A DNA stretch of 64,000 bases from Pseudovibrio japonicus. GTDB lineage: Bacteria; Pseudomonadota; Alphaproteobacteria; Rhizobiales; Stappiaceae. A program made the translations under genes and the position numbers. The notes beneath the pieces were generated by a model. The model was not told the DNA's origin. It saw only the letters and a program-made list of their open reading frames with translations, and searched no databases. Where the stretch lies: NCBI RefSeq assembly GCF_014651595.1, contig NZ_BMXE01000004.1:1-64000 (forward strand). Reading direction: 5' to 3'. Positions 23,856 through 31,895 of this stretch are shown piece by piece. Within the stretch, counting starts at the first letter, position 1. Each line of letters starts with the position of its first letter.

Positions 23856-24727
23856 GATCCGGCCTCCCATTGGGTTGCAACAGTCGGGAAAGCCTGATGC
23901 AACGCGCCATCAAGAAGCGGGGATGCTTTGCGTTTTCCGACACGGTTCATTGCCCACCCGCCGCGATCAGTGAACTCACCTGGAACCCAGTCCCCCCATT
24001 GCTTGAAGAAGAAGGGGACGCTTGCAAATGCGCATTGGTCGCGTAGGGAGGTAAACCAGTCAGGGAAGGACGCACGGGAGTTAGGACCGCTCTCACCACC
24101 TGCGATTACCCAGTTCAATTTGAACACAAAGCCCTTTTTGTCGTGCAGTTGGCCTTCCAGAGCATTGAAGCGAAGCCCGTCAAACCACTCCACATTGCTA
24201 AGGTCTACTGGACCAAGCAGTGGCTCAGAAGAAATGAAGCGCACGGCCTGCGGGATCTGGGTAAGATATTTGATGCGTTGATCAGCTGTTTTCTGATCTT
24301 CAACAGTGGTGCCAATCCATACGTTCGTTGGAAAGAACCATTCCCAAGGCACCATTCCCCTGATGTTCTGAGGCCGCTTAGTCAGAAGCAACCAATCAAG
24401 GTTCGGCGTTGCGTCAATCAACTCCCACAAGTCATCTCGCCAGCCTTGCTCAATGCTGTTGTGATTGTCGAAGACATCAGCAAGAGAGGCACAAAACACC
24501 CGATAACGAACGCCTTCCTTCTCGGCCTTCCTGTTCCAGCTTAGCGGCTTCTTCCAGTTATCCGCACTCGTGCGTATGCGTGCTGCCTTTGGACCCCATC
24601 GACTCCCGCCAAATCGCTTGTCATAGGCCTCTGCATAGCAATGATCACATGCAGGACTGATTTTCGTGCAACCAATCCATGGATTGAAGGTATGATCGCA
24701 CCACTCTATTGGTGAGTTGAAAGCCAT
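23852..24727 (-). CDS. Phage Gp37/Gp68 family protein (DUF5131, radical-SAM-like)
   Basis: A 291-residue protein. The N-terminal block IEWCDHTFNPWIGCTKISPACDHCYAEAY contains the three-cysteine arrangement CTKISPACDHC typical of the Gp37/Gp68 family, and WLLLTKRPQNI, WIGTTVEDQ and WVIAGGESGPNSR are its other signatures. The Cys pattern recalls radical-SAM iron-sulfur proteins, but a classical CxxxCxxC is not present and the reaction is unknown. ATG 24727 shares a base with the upstream stop (TGATG). Confidence 0.8.
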   Translation of the reverse strand: MAFNSPIEWCDHTFNPWIGCTKISPACDHCYAEAYDKRFGGSRWGPKAARIRTSADNWKKPLSWNRKAEKEGVRYRVFCASLADVFDNHNSIEQGWRDDLWELIDATPNLDWLLLTKRPQNIRGMVPWEWFFPTNVWIGTTVEDQKTADQRIKYLTQIPQAVRFISSEPLLGPVDLSNVEWFDGLRFNALEGQLHDKKGFVFKLNWVIAGGESGPNSRASFPDWFTSLRDQCAFASVPFFFKQWGDWVPGEFTDRGGWAMNRVGKRKASPLLDGALHQAFPTVATQWEAGS

Positions 24728-25242
24728 CACGCTTCTCCCACAGGACGGTCGCCATTGCGCAGCTCTCCCAACGCAGCGCGTTCTTTTGCCTGGTTTTCAC
24801 ATGGCATGTGCTTGTCGATGAGGACGAGGGAGGCAATCGGATTGAAGAAACTGTCAGCTGAAAGACCACTTTTCACGCTTCTGGAGAGGCTATCCAGTAC
24901 AGCACAAAGCCTGAGGTAGGCGCTTTCTTCCGGGGCTTCATTACTGCTTCTGTAGGCTTCGCGTGTGGCTTCTGAAGCTGCATCAAGATACTCAGCCACC
25001 TTCTGTCGCTCGTTGTGAGCAGCGACGCGAGCACAGAGGTGATAAATGGTAGTGTCGCCGGTCTTTGCCTTGGCCTTACTGATATGCTCGTAGGCCGTGT
25101 GCTGAGAGAGGCCTAAATCACCAGCCATTTGCGAGACGGTCCTACCATCCAGAAGATGTTCAATGCACTCCAGCTCGCGTTTTGTCAGGCCAAGGGGGCG
25201 AGCTGATTTTTCAAAGTCTTTGCTTGCAGTAATCGCGTTCAT
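24727..25242 (-). CDS. LuxR-type HTH regulator
   Basis: A 171-residue protein with an N-terminal LuxR/FixJ helix-turn-helix: LTKRELECIEHLLDGRTVSQ followed by LSQHTAYEHISKAKAKTG. The remainder (AAHNERQKVAEYLDAASEATRE onward) is helical and unlike known sensor domains. ATG 25242 is preferred; TTG 25260 is an alternative. It probably regulates phage genes, possibly its own leftward operon. Confidence 0.65.
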   Translation of the reverse strand: MNAITASKDFEKSARPLGLTKRELECIEHLLDGRTVSQMAGDLGLSQHTAYEHISKAKAKTGDTTIYHLCARVAAHNERQKVAEYLDAASEATREAYRSSNEAPEESAYLRLCAVLDSLSRSVKSGLSADSFFNPIASLVLIDKHMPCENQAKERAALGELRNGDRPVGEA

Positions 25243-25290
25243 GTCAAATGTCCCGGTCAAGAATTAGCTTTAAAAATGTGGCGCATGATT

Positions 25291-25665
25291 TTAGGGAGAG
25301 CATGGGAAATTGAGGGCGCTCATGATGACGTCGAGAAGCGTTCTTTGTCCCCGCTCGGAGCGTGCCCATTCTTCAAAATGTTTGAGTGTATCGGCGTTTA
25401 ACGGTGCAGGGTCTTCAGGTGGGGAGTACGCCAGCGGCTGCGTTTGGAACTCTCCGAGAAGAGTTACCTTGCGCTCGCATTTGGCAGGCAAAACGAAGGT
25501 TTCTTCAGCGGAAGACGTTGCAATTCTGTTCATGTAGTAGGTGGCAAGAACAGTGGCCCGATGAATGTCAGTGGTCCATTCAATCTTCTTACCCGGAACC
25601 CAAGCCTGATCCGCCAAGACGGCGTACTCGCCCTTAGAATTTTTGATCAACGACTGTTCACTCAT
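25291..25665 (-). CDS. Hypothetical phage protein, paralogue 1 of a tandem pair
   Basis: A 124-residue protein. Its N-terminal 65 residues (NSKGEYAV, KKIEWTTDIHRATVL, FVLPAKCERKV) align with the next gene upstream (25723-26184), so this is a tandem duplication. The shared domain looks beta-rich. The C-termini differ. Function unknown. Confidence 0.6.
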   Translation of the reverse strand: MSEQSLIKNSKGEYAVLADQAWVPGKKIEWTTDIHRATVLATYYMNRIATSSAEETFVLPAKCERKVTLLGEFQTQPLAYSPPEDPAPLNADTLKHFEEWARSERGQRTLLDVIMSALNFPCSP

Positions 25666-25708
25666 GGTTGCTCGTCTCCGTCTGGTGATGGCAGGTAAAG
25701 GGGTGGGA

Positions 25709-25724
25709 AGGGCGCGTACGCCCT
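25709..25724. repeat. Short hairpin in leftward operon
   Basis: AGGGCG-CGTA-CGCCCT, perfect 6-bp arms, lies at the stop of the paralogue 2 gene. No T run follows on the transcribed strand, so it may be a weak terminator or an mRNA-stabilising structure. Compare the hairpins at 29677 and 31790. Confidence 0.4.
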
Positions 25725-26184
25725 AACCTCTCTCAGTAGGGGACTGGTTTCGGGAGAATGGTTCGAGAAGATCGTCTTCAATGGCCCGTGCGAGATCATC
25801 TGTGAGGTTGCTGGGGCTCGGCGTGGCGCTGCCCCGCGTGTTTTGAGCCAGACGTTCTGGATTGCTGATCAGAAACCCAGTTGAGGACTCGCCTACAAGG
25901 GATGGGGCCGCAGCCGGAATACGGCCACCTCTGGGCAACGAGGGATGGACCATGCGCGATGTATCAAGTGCAACAGTGCGCTCTTCTCGTGCCGGCAGGA
26001 TTGCAAACTCAAGGTCCCAGTCTGCGGTAAGCGCGGTGATGTACTGCGACGGCCAGACACTTGCCTCGCTAAGGTCGTTGGTCCAGTCGATCGTTTTTTC
26101 CAGAGAGCCCTTTACGATGCGCTCTACTGCATACTGACCGCTGGGAGTGGTAATGATTGAAAGATCTTCGCTTTGATAATCCAT
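25723..26184 (-). CDS. Hypothetical phage protein, paralogue 2 of a tandem pair
   Basis: A 153-residue protein. The N-terminal domain (PSGQYAVERIV, KTIDWTNDLSEASVW, FAILPAREERTV) is homologous to paralogue 1 downstream. A Ser/Pro/Gly-rich linker (residues 85-125) leads to a different C-terminus. Function unknown. Confidence 0.6.
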   Translation of the reverse strand: MDYQSEDLSIITTPSGQYAVERIVKGSLEKTIDWTNDLSEASVWPSQYITALTADWDLEFAILPAREERTVALDTSRMVHPSLPRGGRIPAAAPSLVGESSTGFLISNPERLAQNTRGSATPSPSNLTDDLARAIEDDLLEPFSRNQSPTERG

Positions 26185-26232
26185 CGTTCTCTTCCTTGGT
26201 GTGACGCGAGTTGGAGGTAAAAGACTTGCCGG

Positions 26233-26481
26233 TTACGTGATGTGTCCGGTGACGGGGAACATGACGACCTTGTTCTCAGAACAGACCAGATCGGAGATGA
26301 CACCGAGTATCTTTTTCTTTTCAACAGAAGGGGTTGCGGCCAATTCCTCACGCAGCGGACTAGCCAGAGCTGTGACGGTCACAGTTGCTGTGTGCGGGTT
26401 GAAACGGTTGCGCTGTTCCAGAAACGTTTTCAGGTCCTCTTTGAGGATCTTGGCGCGTTCAACGTGGGCTTGGGTATCCAT
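26233..26481 (-). CDS. Hypothetical phage protein
   Basis: An 82-residue protein starting MDTQAHVERAKILKEDLKTF: an N-terminal helix, then a beta hairpin (TATVTVTALASP), then a C-terminal beta element (NKVVMFPVTGHIT). ATG 26481 lies 7 bases after the stop of the regulator gene upstream. Not recognised. Confidence 0.5.
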   Translation of the reverse strand: MDTQAHVERAKILKEDLKTFLEQRNRFNPHTATVTVTALASPLREELAATPSVEKKKILGVISDLVCSENKVVMFPVTGHIT

Positions 26482-26488
26482 GGTGCAC

Positions 26489-26875
26489 CTATGCCGCCAC
26501 TTGCTGAGCGATGTTGATGAGCGATTGCTGACCGTTTCGAGAGCAGCCCTCAAAGGCCTTCAGCAGGTCCACCGCACCGGGGATTGCCAGAAGAGAGAGA
26601 CCTTCTATGTCGTCTGTTTGTTTTATGTTCTTGAGGCCGGGAGCACCTTCAAAGAAGAGACCTGGGGAGCATTTGAGCGTGTTCGCAATCTCGGCAAGAC
26701 GACTGGAGCCAACGCGGTTTTCGCCTTTCTCGTACTTCTGAATCTGCTGGAACGTGACGCCGACTGTCGCACCAAGCTTCTCCTGCGAGATACCCAGAAG
26801 CATGCGGCGGGTACAGATGCCCTTGCCGATATGAACATCAACTGGGTGCGGCTGTTTCTTCTTTGGTTTCGTCAT
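26489..26875 (-). CDS. Xre-family transcriptional regulator
   Basis: A 128-residue protein with a Cro/CI HTH in the alphaproteobacterial style: DVHIGKGICTRRMLLGISQE, then GVTFQQIQKYEKGENRVGSSRLAEIA. ATG 26875 has AAAGGA upstream and is preferred over an earlier ATG. The tail carries an acidic helix and a hydrophobic dimerisation-like helix. It sits among accessory genes and not at the divergent promoter region, so it is probably a secondary phage regulator. Confidence 0.75.
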   Translation of the reverse strand: MTKPKKKQPHPVDVHIGKGICTRRMLLGISQEKLGATVGVTFQQIQKYEKGENRVGSSRLAEIANTLKCSPGLFFEGAPGLKNIKQTDDIEGLSLLAIPGAVDLLKAFEGCSRNGQQSLINIAQQVAA

Positions 26876-26891
26876 AACAAATCCTTTGGTT

Positions 26892-27524
26892 TCAATAGGC
26901 TGCGTTTTCAAAATGACCGCGGTTCAGGAGCTCGAAGAAGAGGGCTTTGGTAGCGCCCAAGCCTGACCAGGCATCGGCCTTGTCAATCTCGATAGGCTCC
27001 GCCAGCAGCTGCTTGCAGGCCTCGTTCATGCTCGGCCAGCGCAACTGGTCGTCCTCAGAGTCTTCCGGATTGCGGAGCAGCCCGCATTCACGGGTGCAAA
27101 CCGGATCCTGAATGTTCAGGAACTCAAGTCCGGGGCGTTCCCACCTACCGACGAATGCCCCTTTTTTTGCCCGTGTCTGCTCTTCCAGACTGGTGAGCTG
27201 CGAGGTGATAATGCGCCGGTCGAAGTCGCCGTAAGTCACCACGCGCAAGGCCTTACCAGCCATGTCTGAGAGCAACGCCAGTACGGGGTTTTGCCGTACT
27301 CCCAGCTGCTCACAGCGACGCTCTTCAATGCCGTGTAGCTCCTTTGCCTGAGGTTTGATGGGGCGGCGCTCGGCCTTGATCAGCACGTCGATGGCGGTGA
27401 CGCGGTTACCTTCCGCGTCTGCCAGTTCTGCAGCAATCTTGATTGCCCATGGTTGAGAGGAATGGCCAAGAGGCAATTCGTCTCTGAGCAGACCGCTTGT
27501 CACAAGGTCGAGGAACAAGAGCAT
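26892..27524 (-). CDS. DnaQ-like 3'-5' exonuclease fold, active site degenerate
   Basis: A 210-residue protein starting at ATG 27524, which overlaps the recT stop (TAATG). The N-terminus LLFLDLVTSGL corresponds to exonuclease motif I (normally FLDxExTG), but the catalytic Glu is replaced by Val. Motif-like ELHGIEERRCEQLG and VVTYGDFDRRII are retained, the latter with its Asp, while the final H-x-A-x-x-D box reads ADAWSGLGAT and lacks both key residues. The fold is clear, but catalysis is doubtful. Position beside recT/recE suggests a binding role in recombination. Confidence 0.55.
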   Translation of the reverse strand: MLLFLDLVTSGLLRDELPLGHSSQPWAIKIAAELADAEGNRVTAIDVLIKAERRPIKPQAKELHGIEERRCEQLGVRQNPVLALLSDMAGKALRVVTYGDFDRRIITSQLTSLEEQTRAKKGAFVGRWERPGLEFLNIQDPVCTRECGLLRNPEDSEDDQLRWPSMNEACKQLLAEPIEIDKADAWSGLGATKALFFELLNRGHFENAAY

Positions 27525-28588
27525 TAGCGACAGGCCTCCTCGATGCACTCAGCAACATGAGCCTTACAATCGTCGGGGCTGATGCTGCCTTTGATGCGAT
27601 TATGGTTGGCCTGGAAGATGGCCTTAAAGAGCGCCACATCGCGGTCGTTGGGTGTTGCCTTTATCTCGCTGGAGAACTTCTTGTCACCCTTTTCCAGCGT
27701 GTCTTCACTGCGCAGCTTTGACAGGTTCTGAGCATAAAGTTCAAACGTGCCACGAGAGATGGAAAGGGAAGTGCCGGAGGATGACGCTTTCGGGCCTTTT
27801 GCGTCACCCTCCGACGTGCCGCCCTCCTGGAGAGCAGATCCGGACCGCGCCTGTGCAGGGGCTTGGTTAGAGGAATTTTGGTTTCCGGATTGCTTTTCCT
27901 CAGGAGAGAGGAAGGGGCTTTGGTCTGGAGATTTTGTAATGTCTTTTGCTCGGCGTGCCCGATGGGCATCATTTTCCAGAGCCATTTCATCAGGTGTATA
28001 GACCCCCATAATGAGGCCTGGTTCATGCAGGCGTGTCCATTGCCGATGGCCACGGTAATGCAACATGGAGTGGGGGTCGTTCTTCCAGGCGGCATTCATC
28101 AGGTTGGCGTTCGCCCCCTTCGAACTACCGTAAGTCGCCCAGTCTTTGACTGAGCCTTCCATCACACGCCCTTGAGAGCTGCCATCCTCATTGAATGGCT
28201 GATCAGAGAGAAAGATTGTATAGTCGTCTGTACCGCGCACACCCGTGTAACGGGTGTGAAGGCGGACCCCGTTCATATTCAGGACGGCCTGAACCAGCTT
28301 GCCTTCATAGCAAAGCTTACCGTGCACAACGGCTGTAGCTTGAGCGACTGCGAGGGGATCAATGCCCCAGTTAAGGGCTTGATTGACCACCAAGAAACAG
28401 TTTGAGTATGCTTCTTCCGGATTTTTGCCGCGCAGGTGCTCGGGAAGGAGAGAGGCGCGTGAAATAGCGACTGCATACCTATCGGTGAGCTCGAACCGCT
28501 CCGGGCTTAGAATGTTGGATGGTGCCAGAAAATCGCCCTGCAAGGAGGATGCGCTACCTGTCTCCATAATCTGAAGTTCGTTGCTCAT
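27524..28588 (-). CDS. recT: RecT-family ssDNA-annealing recombinase
   Basis: A 354-residue protein. Residues about 50-110 carry the RecT signature (NPEEAYSNCFLVVNQALNWGI followed by ATAVVHGKLCYEGKLVQAVL). The middle contains KGANANLMNAAWKNDPHSML, typical of phage RecT proteins. A Ser/Gln/Gly-rich linker around residues 215-275 joins a helical C-terminal domain. It anneals single strands during phage recombination. The start overlaps the stop of the RecE-like nuclease gene, as usual for the pair. Confidence 0.85.
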   Translation of the reverse strand: MSNELQIMETGSASSLQGDFLAPSNILSPERFELTDRYAVAISRASLLPEHLRGKNPEEAYSNCFLVVNQALNWGIDPLAVAQATAVVHGKLCYEGKLVQAVLNMNGVRLHTRYTGVRGTDDYTIFLSDQPFNEDGSSQGRVMEGSVKDWATYGSSKGANANLMNAAWKNDPHSMLHYRGHRQWTRLHEPGLIMGVYTPDEMALENDAHRARRAKDITKSPDQSPFLSPEEKQSGNQNSSNQAPAQARSGSALQEGGTSEGDAKGPKASSSGTSLSISRGTFELYAQNLSKLRSEDTLEKGDKKFSSEIKATPNDRDVALFKAIFQANHNRIKGSISPDDCKAHVAECIEEACR

Positions 28589-29649
28589 GAGGCATCTCCA
28601 CGATAGGTCTCATCGTCAAGATCCATGGCGGGATTCTGTGGGTGCCAGAGGTTGTCTTTGCCGTATTCTCCGACAAAGAACCGGTAGTCATCGAGCGCTT
28701 CTTTGGCCATCCGCTTGTGGTCTGCAATGCGATCTGGGCCGTTCCAGTTGACGGTAAGAGGCTGCGGACAGCTTTTAGTTTTCACAAAGACCCAGATCCA
28801 GCTGGGGTCTTCATCAGAGGCGAAGACCTCATCGAGGAACGTTTCATAAGGAGGATCACCAAATACCTCTATGTCACCACTGCGAAACAGCTCTTTGATG
28901 AACCCGAACGAACGCAGATAGTCTGCGGACTGGATCTCATAATTATTGCTGCGAATGGCAGCACGGACCAGACGCTGCATGTTTCCGGTGGACTTGGGGG
29001 AGAAGGACTTCAGATCGACCAAGGCGTGTCGTAAAAGCCGGTCAACGCGGAATTTGCGCTTGGTATCGCCGTCCATGTAGAAGAACGAGACTTCTGGTGC
29101 GCCTTTGATGAAAGTCCCGTCTTCCATCACGGGTCCCAGATCATGGTCACGCTGCAACATCTGGGCGGCGGTTTCGACGAGTTCCCAGCCCGCCACCGGG
29201 ATAAAGGTTTTTCCGGCGTGTTCCTCCAAGTATGTATCCTTGAGGACTTCCAGAACCTTTGCAGAGGGATCAACTTCAAGTACCCATTTGATGAGATCCG
29301 CTTTCTTTTTGCTCTTCATGCCTTTCTGGTCATGTTCTTCCAGGTGGGCGATCAGTTCTGCATTGGTATTTAAAGCATCGGGGTGCTGCGAAGGATCAAA
29401 ATCAGGCGCAAACTTGGCGTTTAAGATCTCAACGCCTTCCAGAATGCGGGCATGCAAGGCAGAGCCAAGATCCAGCGCTTTAGAGTGCTTCTGACCATTA
29501 AGCCTGTCGAATTGGTAGTCAGCCGCATTGACGTGAATTGCTTTGATTGGTGATGAGCCAAGGGCGTCAGGGTCAGCATGGTAAATGTCTTCGTCGAGAC
29601 CGAAATGGATGCCAAGAGGGACAGGATCGCCAACTTTTAGGTCGAGCAT
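28585..29649 (-). CDS. RecE-like PD-(D/E)XK exonuclease
   Basis: A 354-residue protein of the exodeoxyribonuclease VIII/PF12684-like family. The nuclease core reads GAPEVSFFYMDGDTKRKFRVDRLL then HALVDLKSF: the Glu, the RVD Asp and the D-L-K triad of the PD-(D/E)XK fold are present. N-terminal YHADPDALGSSPIKAIHVNA matches the RecE-type entry block. It would resect double-strand ends to give 3' tails for RecT. Stop and RecT start overlap by four bases (ATGA). Confidence 0.82.
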   Translation of the reverse strand: MLDLKVGDPVPLGIHFGLDEDIYHADPDALGSSPIKAIHVNAADYQFDRLNGQKHSKALDLGSALHARILEGVEILNAKFAPDFDPSQHPDALNTNAELIAHLEEHDQKGMKSKKKADLIKWVLEVDPSAKVLEVLKDTYLEEHAGKTFIPVAGWELVETAAQMLQRDHDLGPVMEDGTFIKGAPEVSFFYMDGDTKRKFRVDRLLRHALVDLKSFSPKSTGNMQRLVRAAIRSNNYEIQSADYLRSFGFIKELFRSGDIEVFGDPPYETFLDEVFASDEDPSWIWVFVKTKSCPQPLTVNWNGPDRIADHKRMAKEALDDYRFFVGEYGKDNLWHPQNPAMDLDDETYRGDAS

Positions 29650-29676
29650 TTGGAACTCCGAGAGGGCTGGGAGAGG

Positions 29677-29697
29677 GGCGTAGCTCTTGGCTACGCC
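29677..29697. repeat. Intercistronic hairpin
   Basis: GGCGTAGC-TCTTG-GCTACGCC, perfect 8-bp stem in the 84-base gap between the RecE-like gene and the KOW-like gene upstream. Its flank GAGGGGCGTAGCTCT resembles the hairpin at 31790-31833 (GAGGGGCATAGCTCT), so it may be one of a small repeat family. Confidence 0.5.
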
Positions 29698-29733
29698 GTT
29701 GAGTGAAAAGGAAGGGGCTCAGTGCCCGATTTC

Positions 29734-29925
29734 TTAAAAACCGGGATCAACCTCCAGATCGCACTCATCCCACCAGGCATCGACGGCACGACCGTCAGCT
29801 GCTTTGTAGTGAACTCGGTAGTTGTTGATGGCATTGGAGTGTTCAGCGCGACCAATGATTTTGCCGGATTCACCACTAGCTTTGATCTGTACTTTTTCTT
29901 CTAGTTCGAATTTAAAGTTGCTCAT
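29734..29925 (-). CDS. Small SH3/KOW-like phage protein
   Basis: A 63-residue protein: ELEEKVQIKASGESGKIIGR, then NNYRVHYKAADGRAVDAWWD. The spacing of strands is that of a small SH3/KOW barrel found in many phage accessory proteins; exact role unknown. AGAGGACAA precedes the ATG. Confidence 0.65.
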   Translation of the reverse strand: MSNFKFELEEKVQIKASGESGKIIGRAEHSNAINNYRVHYKAADGRAVDAWWDECDLEVDPGF

Positions 29926-29952
29926 GTTGTCCTCTTGGAGTTGTGACCGTCT

Positions 29953-30372
29953 TCAGCGGTCAGAAAAGGCTTCCGCGACATCATCAACGTCCAGACAAAG
30001 GTGCGTTGTCATGAAAGCCAGAGTGGGAAGTTTGCCGTTGCCGGAAACCACCCCGACAACGTCTTTTTGGTGTGCTGCAAACCAACCGGCCATGATCGCG
30101 GCGTCCTGGCTTGCAGGGAAGAAAAGGAGGCACGCATCAGCTAAGCGCATGTCGCGTTCCAAATCGGCGTAGGCGCACTTTTCGGCGGTATCTCCAAGCA
30201 ACGAGCTCACGGCTTCTTTTGGGGTCCAATTAGAAAACGTCGGGTCTACATGGCTCTCTTCCGGAGCGTTCGCATTGCTGTCGAAGACCACGTGGTTTTC
30301 GGCTCGAAGAAGCTTGGAGAGCTTGTCTTTGACCGATTTGTTTGTTGTTGGTGCGATTAGGATGCGTGCCAT
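29953..30372 (-). CDS. Nucleoside deoxyribosyltransferase-like protein (degenerate)
   Basis: A 139-residue protein. The C-terminal half DLERDMRLADACLLFFPASQ then AGWFAAHQKDVVGVV resembles the nucleoside 2-deoxyribosyltransferase-like Rossmann fold, in which a Glu normally precedes the GW pair; here the site reads DAAIMAGW, so the catalytic Glu appears missing. The N-terminal MARILIAPTT strand fits. It may bind a nucleotide or be a relic. Resemblance is moderate. Confidence 0.45.
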   Translation of the reverse strand: MARILIAPTTNKSVKDKLSKLLRAENHVVFDSNANAPEESHVDPTFSNWTPKEAVSSLLGDTAEKCAYADLERDMRLADACLLFFPASQDAAIMAGWFAAHQKDVVGVVSGNGKLPTLAFMTTHLCLDVDDVAEAFSDR

Positions 30373-30382
30373 AGGTGAAGCC

Positions 30383-31756
30383 TCAGTTCTGTTCTACGAT
30401 TTCACCGGCTTCGATCACGATGGCACCCTGACGAGAGGATTCCACTGTCTCGATAAACACCTGCATGTCGTATTTCTTGGCAAAGCCTTCCAGTAGCTCG
30501 AAGCTCTCCTGATCCAGTAGCGATCCATCCGAGATCCGGCAGATACGCAGCTCAGGATTAAGTGCGGCGACAATTGCGCAGCACACCCGGATTTGTTCCG
30601 CCTTGCTTGCTTGTGACAAGGGAAGGCCTTTGAAGGTGAGGCCGGCTTCATCAAACCCGATACCGGGGACTGGCAGCTGCGCCGATGTAACGGCAACCTG
30701 AGCCTTCTTGCGAAGCTCACTGATAGTATGGTCTAACCCTTGCGCATCCTGCTTCTTGAGCCGCAGTTTGTCTTTCAGAGCATGGTATTCCTCCTTGCGT
30801 TCAAACAACGCGTTGGACGCTTTTGCAGCTTCGATTTGCTCTTGGATTTCAGCAGGATTAATCAGGTCAGGTACAGGCGCCAGTGCTTCAAGGTCTGCTT
30901 GAATTTCATCTGCTGACTGCTGGTTCAGCGTTGCATCCACGGCAAGTTCGCTCGCACGCAGTTCTGCCTCTGATCGCAGCTTATCCGCCTGGGCTTTTGC
31001 TTCCGCGATTAATTGCTTCCCAGCCTCAACTGCATGCGCGACCGCGTTTTCACTCTCATCGGTCTGAGCAGCGGCTGTGTCTCGAAGCTTTTTAATTTGG
31101 TCCTCTGAGGCCTCCCGCCGTGAGAGTTCGTCCCGGCGCTCCTGGTTTTTTTCCTGTGCACTTGCCAGCTGCTCGATCAGCTCGCTTTCATCGATCGCAT
31201 TTTCGGGGAGTTGGGTGGGCAGCTGGAACGCATCCACACGGGCCTGCAGGGACTTCACATCACGGTTGACGTTTGTGCGCTGCTCTGCGGACGTCTTGAT
31301 CTGTTCATCATTGTCATCAAAGTCAAAGTCAGAGATCAGCGAGCGAAACACCAGCGTTTGTTGCTTGGTATCCATGCGCAGGAACTCGATTGGGTCCAAC
31401 GCGATGGTGTTGAAGAACTCGTTGAGCATCTCCTGGGGTTTGGGGAAGCGTGCACCTTCGGGCGTTGTGAGTGTAAGGGTGGTGGTATATTCCTTGCCCT
31501 CTTTGCGTTTGAATTTGCGGGTCGCAATAACGTGGCCGAAATTGACTTCCAGCAGCGCGCTTTCCTCACCTTCCCGAATTGGATTTTCAGCAATGACGCC
31601 TTTGCCAGCGATGGCAGCCCAGATCCCATCCAGTGAGCCGGTCTTCCCCTGACCGTTCTTCCCGGTGATCTCAACAACGTTCGTGTCTTGATCAAACTCA
31701 GCGTCAAACACCTTGACGCCCATGTAGTTCACGATTTTTGCACTAAGAATGCGCAT
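30383..31756 (-). CDS. SMC/RecF-like AAA ATPase
   Basis: A 457-residue protein. The N-terminal LSAKIVNYMGVKVFDAEFD and Walker A EITGKNGQGKTGSLDGIWAA are those of RecF/RecN/SMC-type ATPases. The middle (about residues 150-330) is a long coiled coil, and the C-terminal part has GLPLSQASKAEQIRVCCAIV, an ABC signature-like segment, and a Walker B-like LRICRISDGSLLD. Such single-gene coiled-coil ATPases often accompany RecE/RecT genes in phages, and probably act with them at DNA ends. Start ATG 31756; a codon earlier is possible. Confidence 0.75.
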   Translation of the reverse strand: MRILSAKIVNYMGVKVFDAEFDQDTNVVEITGKNGQGKTGSLDGIWAAIAGKGVIAENPIREGEESALLEVNFGHVIATRKFKRKEGKEYTTTLTLTTPEGARFPKPQEMLNEFFNTIALDPIEFLRMDTKQQTLVFRSLISDFDFDDNDEQIKTSAEQRTNVNRDVKSLQARVDAFQLPTQLPENAIDESELIEQLASAQEKNQERRDELSRREASEDQIKKLRDTAAAQTDESENAVAHAVEAGKQLIAEAKAQADKLRSEAELRASELAVDATLNQQSADEIQADLEALAPVPDLINPAEIQEQIEAAKASNALFERKEEYHALKDKLRLKKQDAQGLDHTISELRKKAQVAVTSAQLPVPGIGFDEAGLTFKGLPLSQASKAEQIRVCCAIVAALNPELRICRISDGSLLDQESFELLEGFAKKYDMQVFIETVESSRQGAIVIEAGEIVEQN

Positions 31757-31789
31757 CAAATTACCCTTTCGTTGTCAGCCAAAGGGGAG

Positions 31790-31855
31790 GGGAACCGGAG
31801 AGTGTGGAGGAGGGGCATAGCTCTCCGGTTCCCTGAGGAGTGGGAGGGCTCCTCA
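31790..31855. repeat. Two tandem strong hairpins
   Basis: GGGAACCGGAGAG (31790-31802) and CTCTCCGGTTCCC (31821-31833) form a perfect 13-bp stem with 18-base loop. Immediately after, TGAGGAG and CTCCTCA (31834-31855) form a 7-bp stem. They lie in the leader between 31896 and the ATPase start at 31756. No T run follows on the minus strand, so processing or mRNA protection is more likely than termination. Confidence 0.55.
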
Positions 31856-31895
31856 TGGTGGCTGCAAATTCAAACTTTTGAGTGAAATTCCAGGC

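Noticed and set aside
27524-31756. SbcCD-type or abortive-infection identity for the ATPase and nearby genes
   Set aside because: Order next to RecT/RecE points to phage recombination; no defence nuclease partner was seen.
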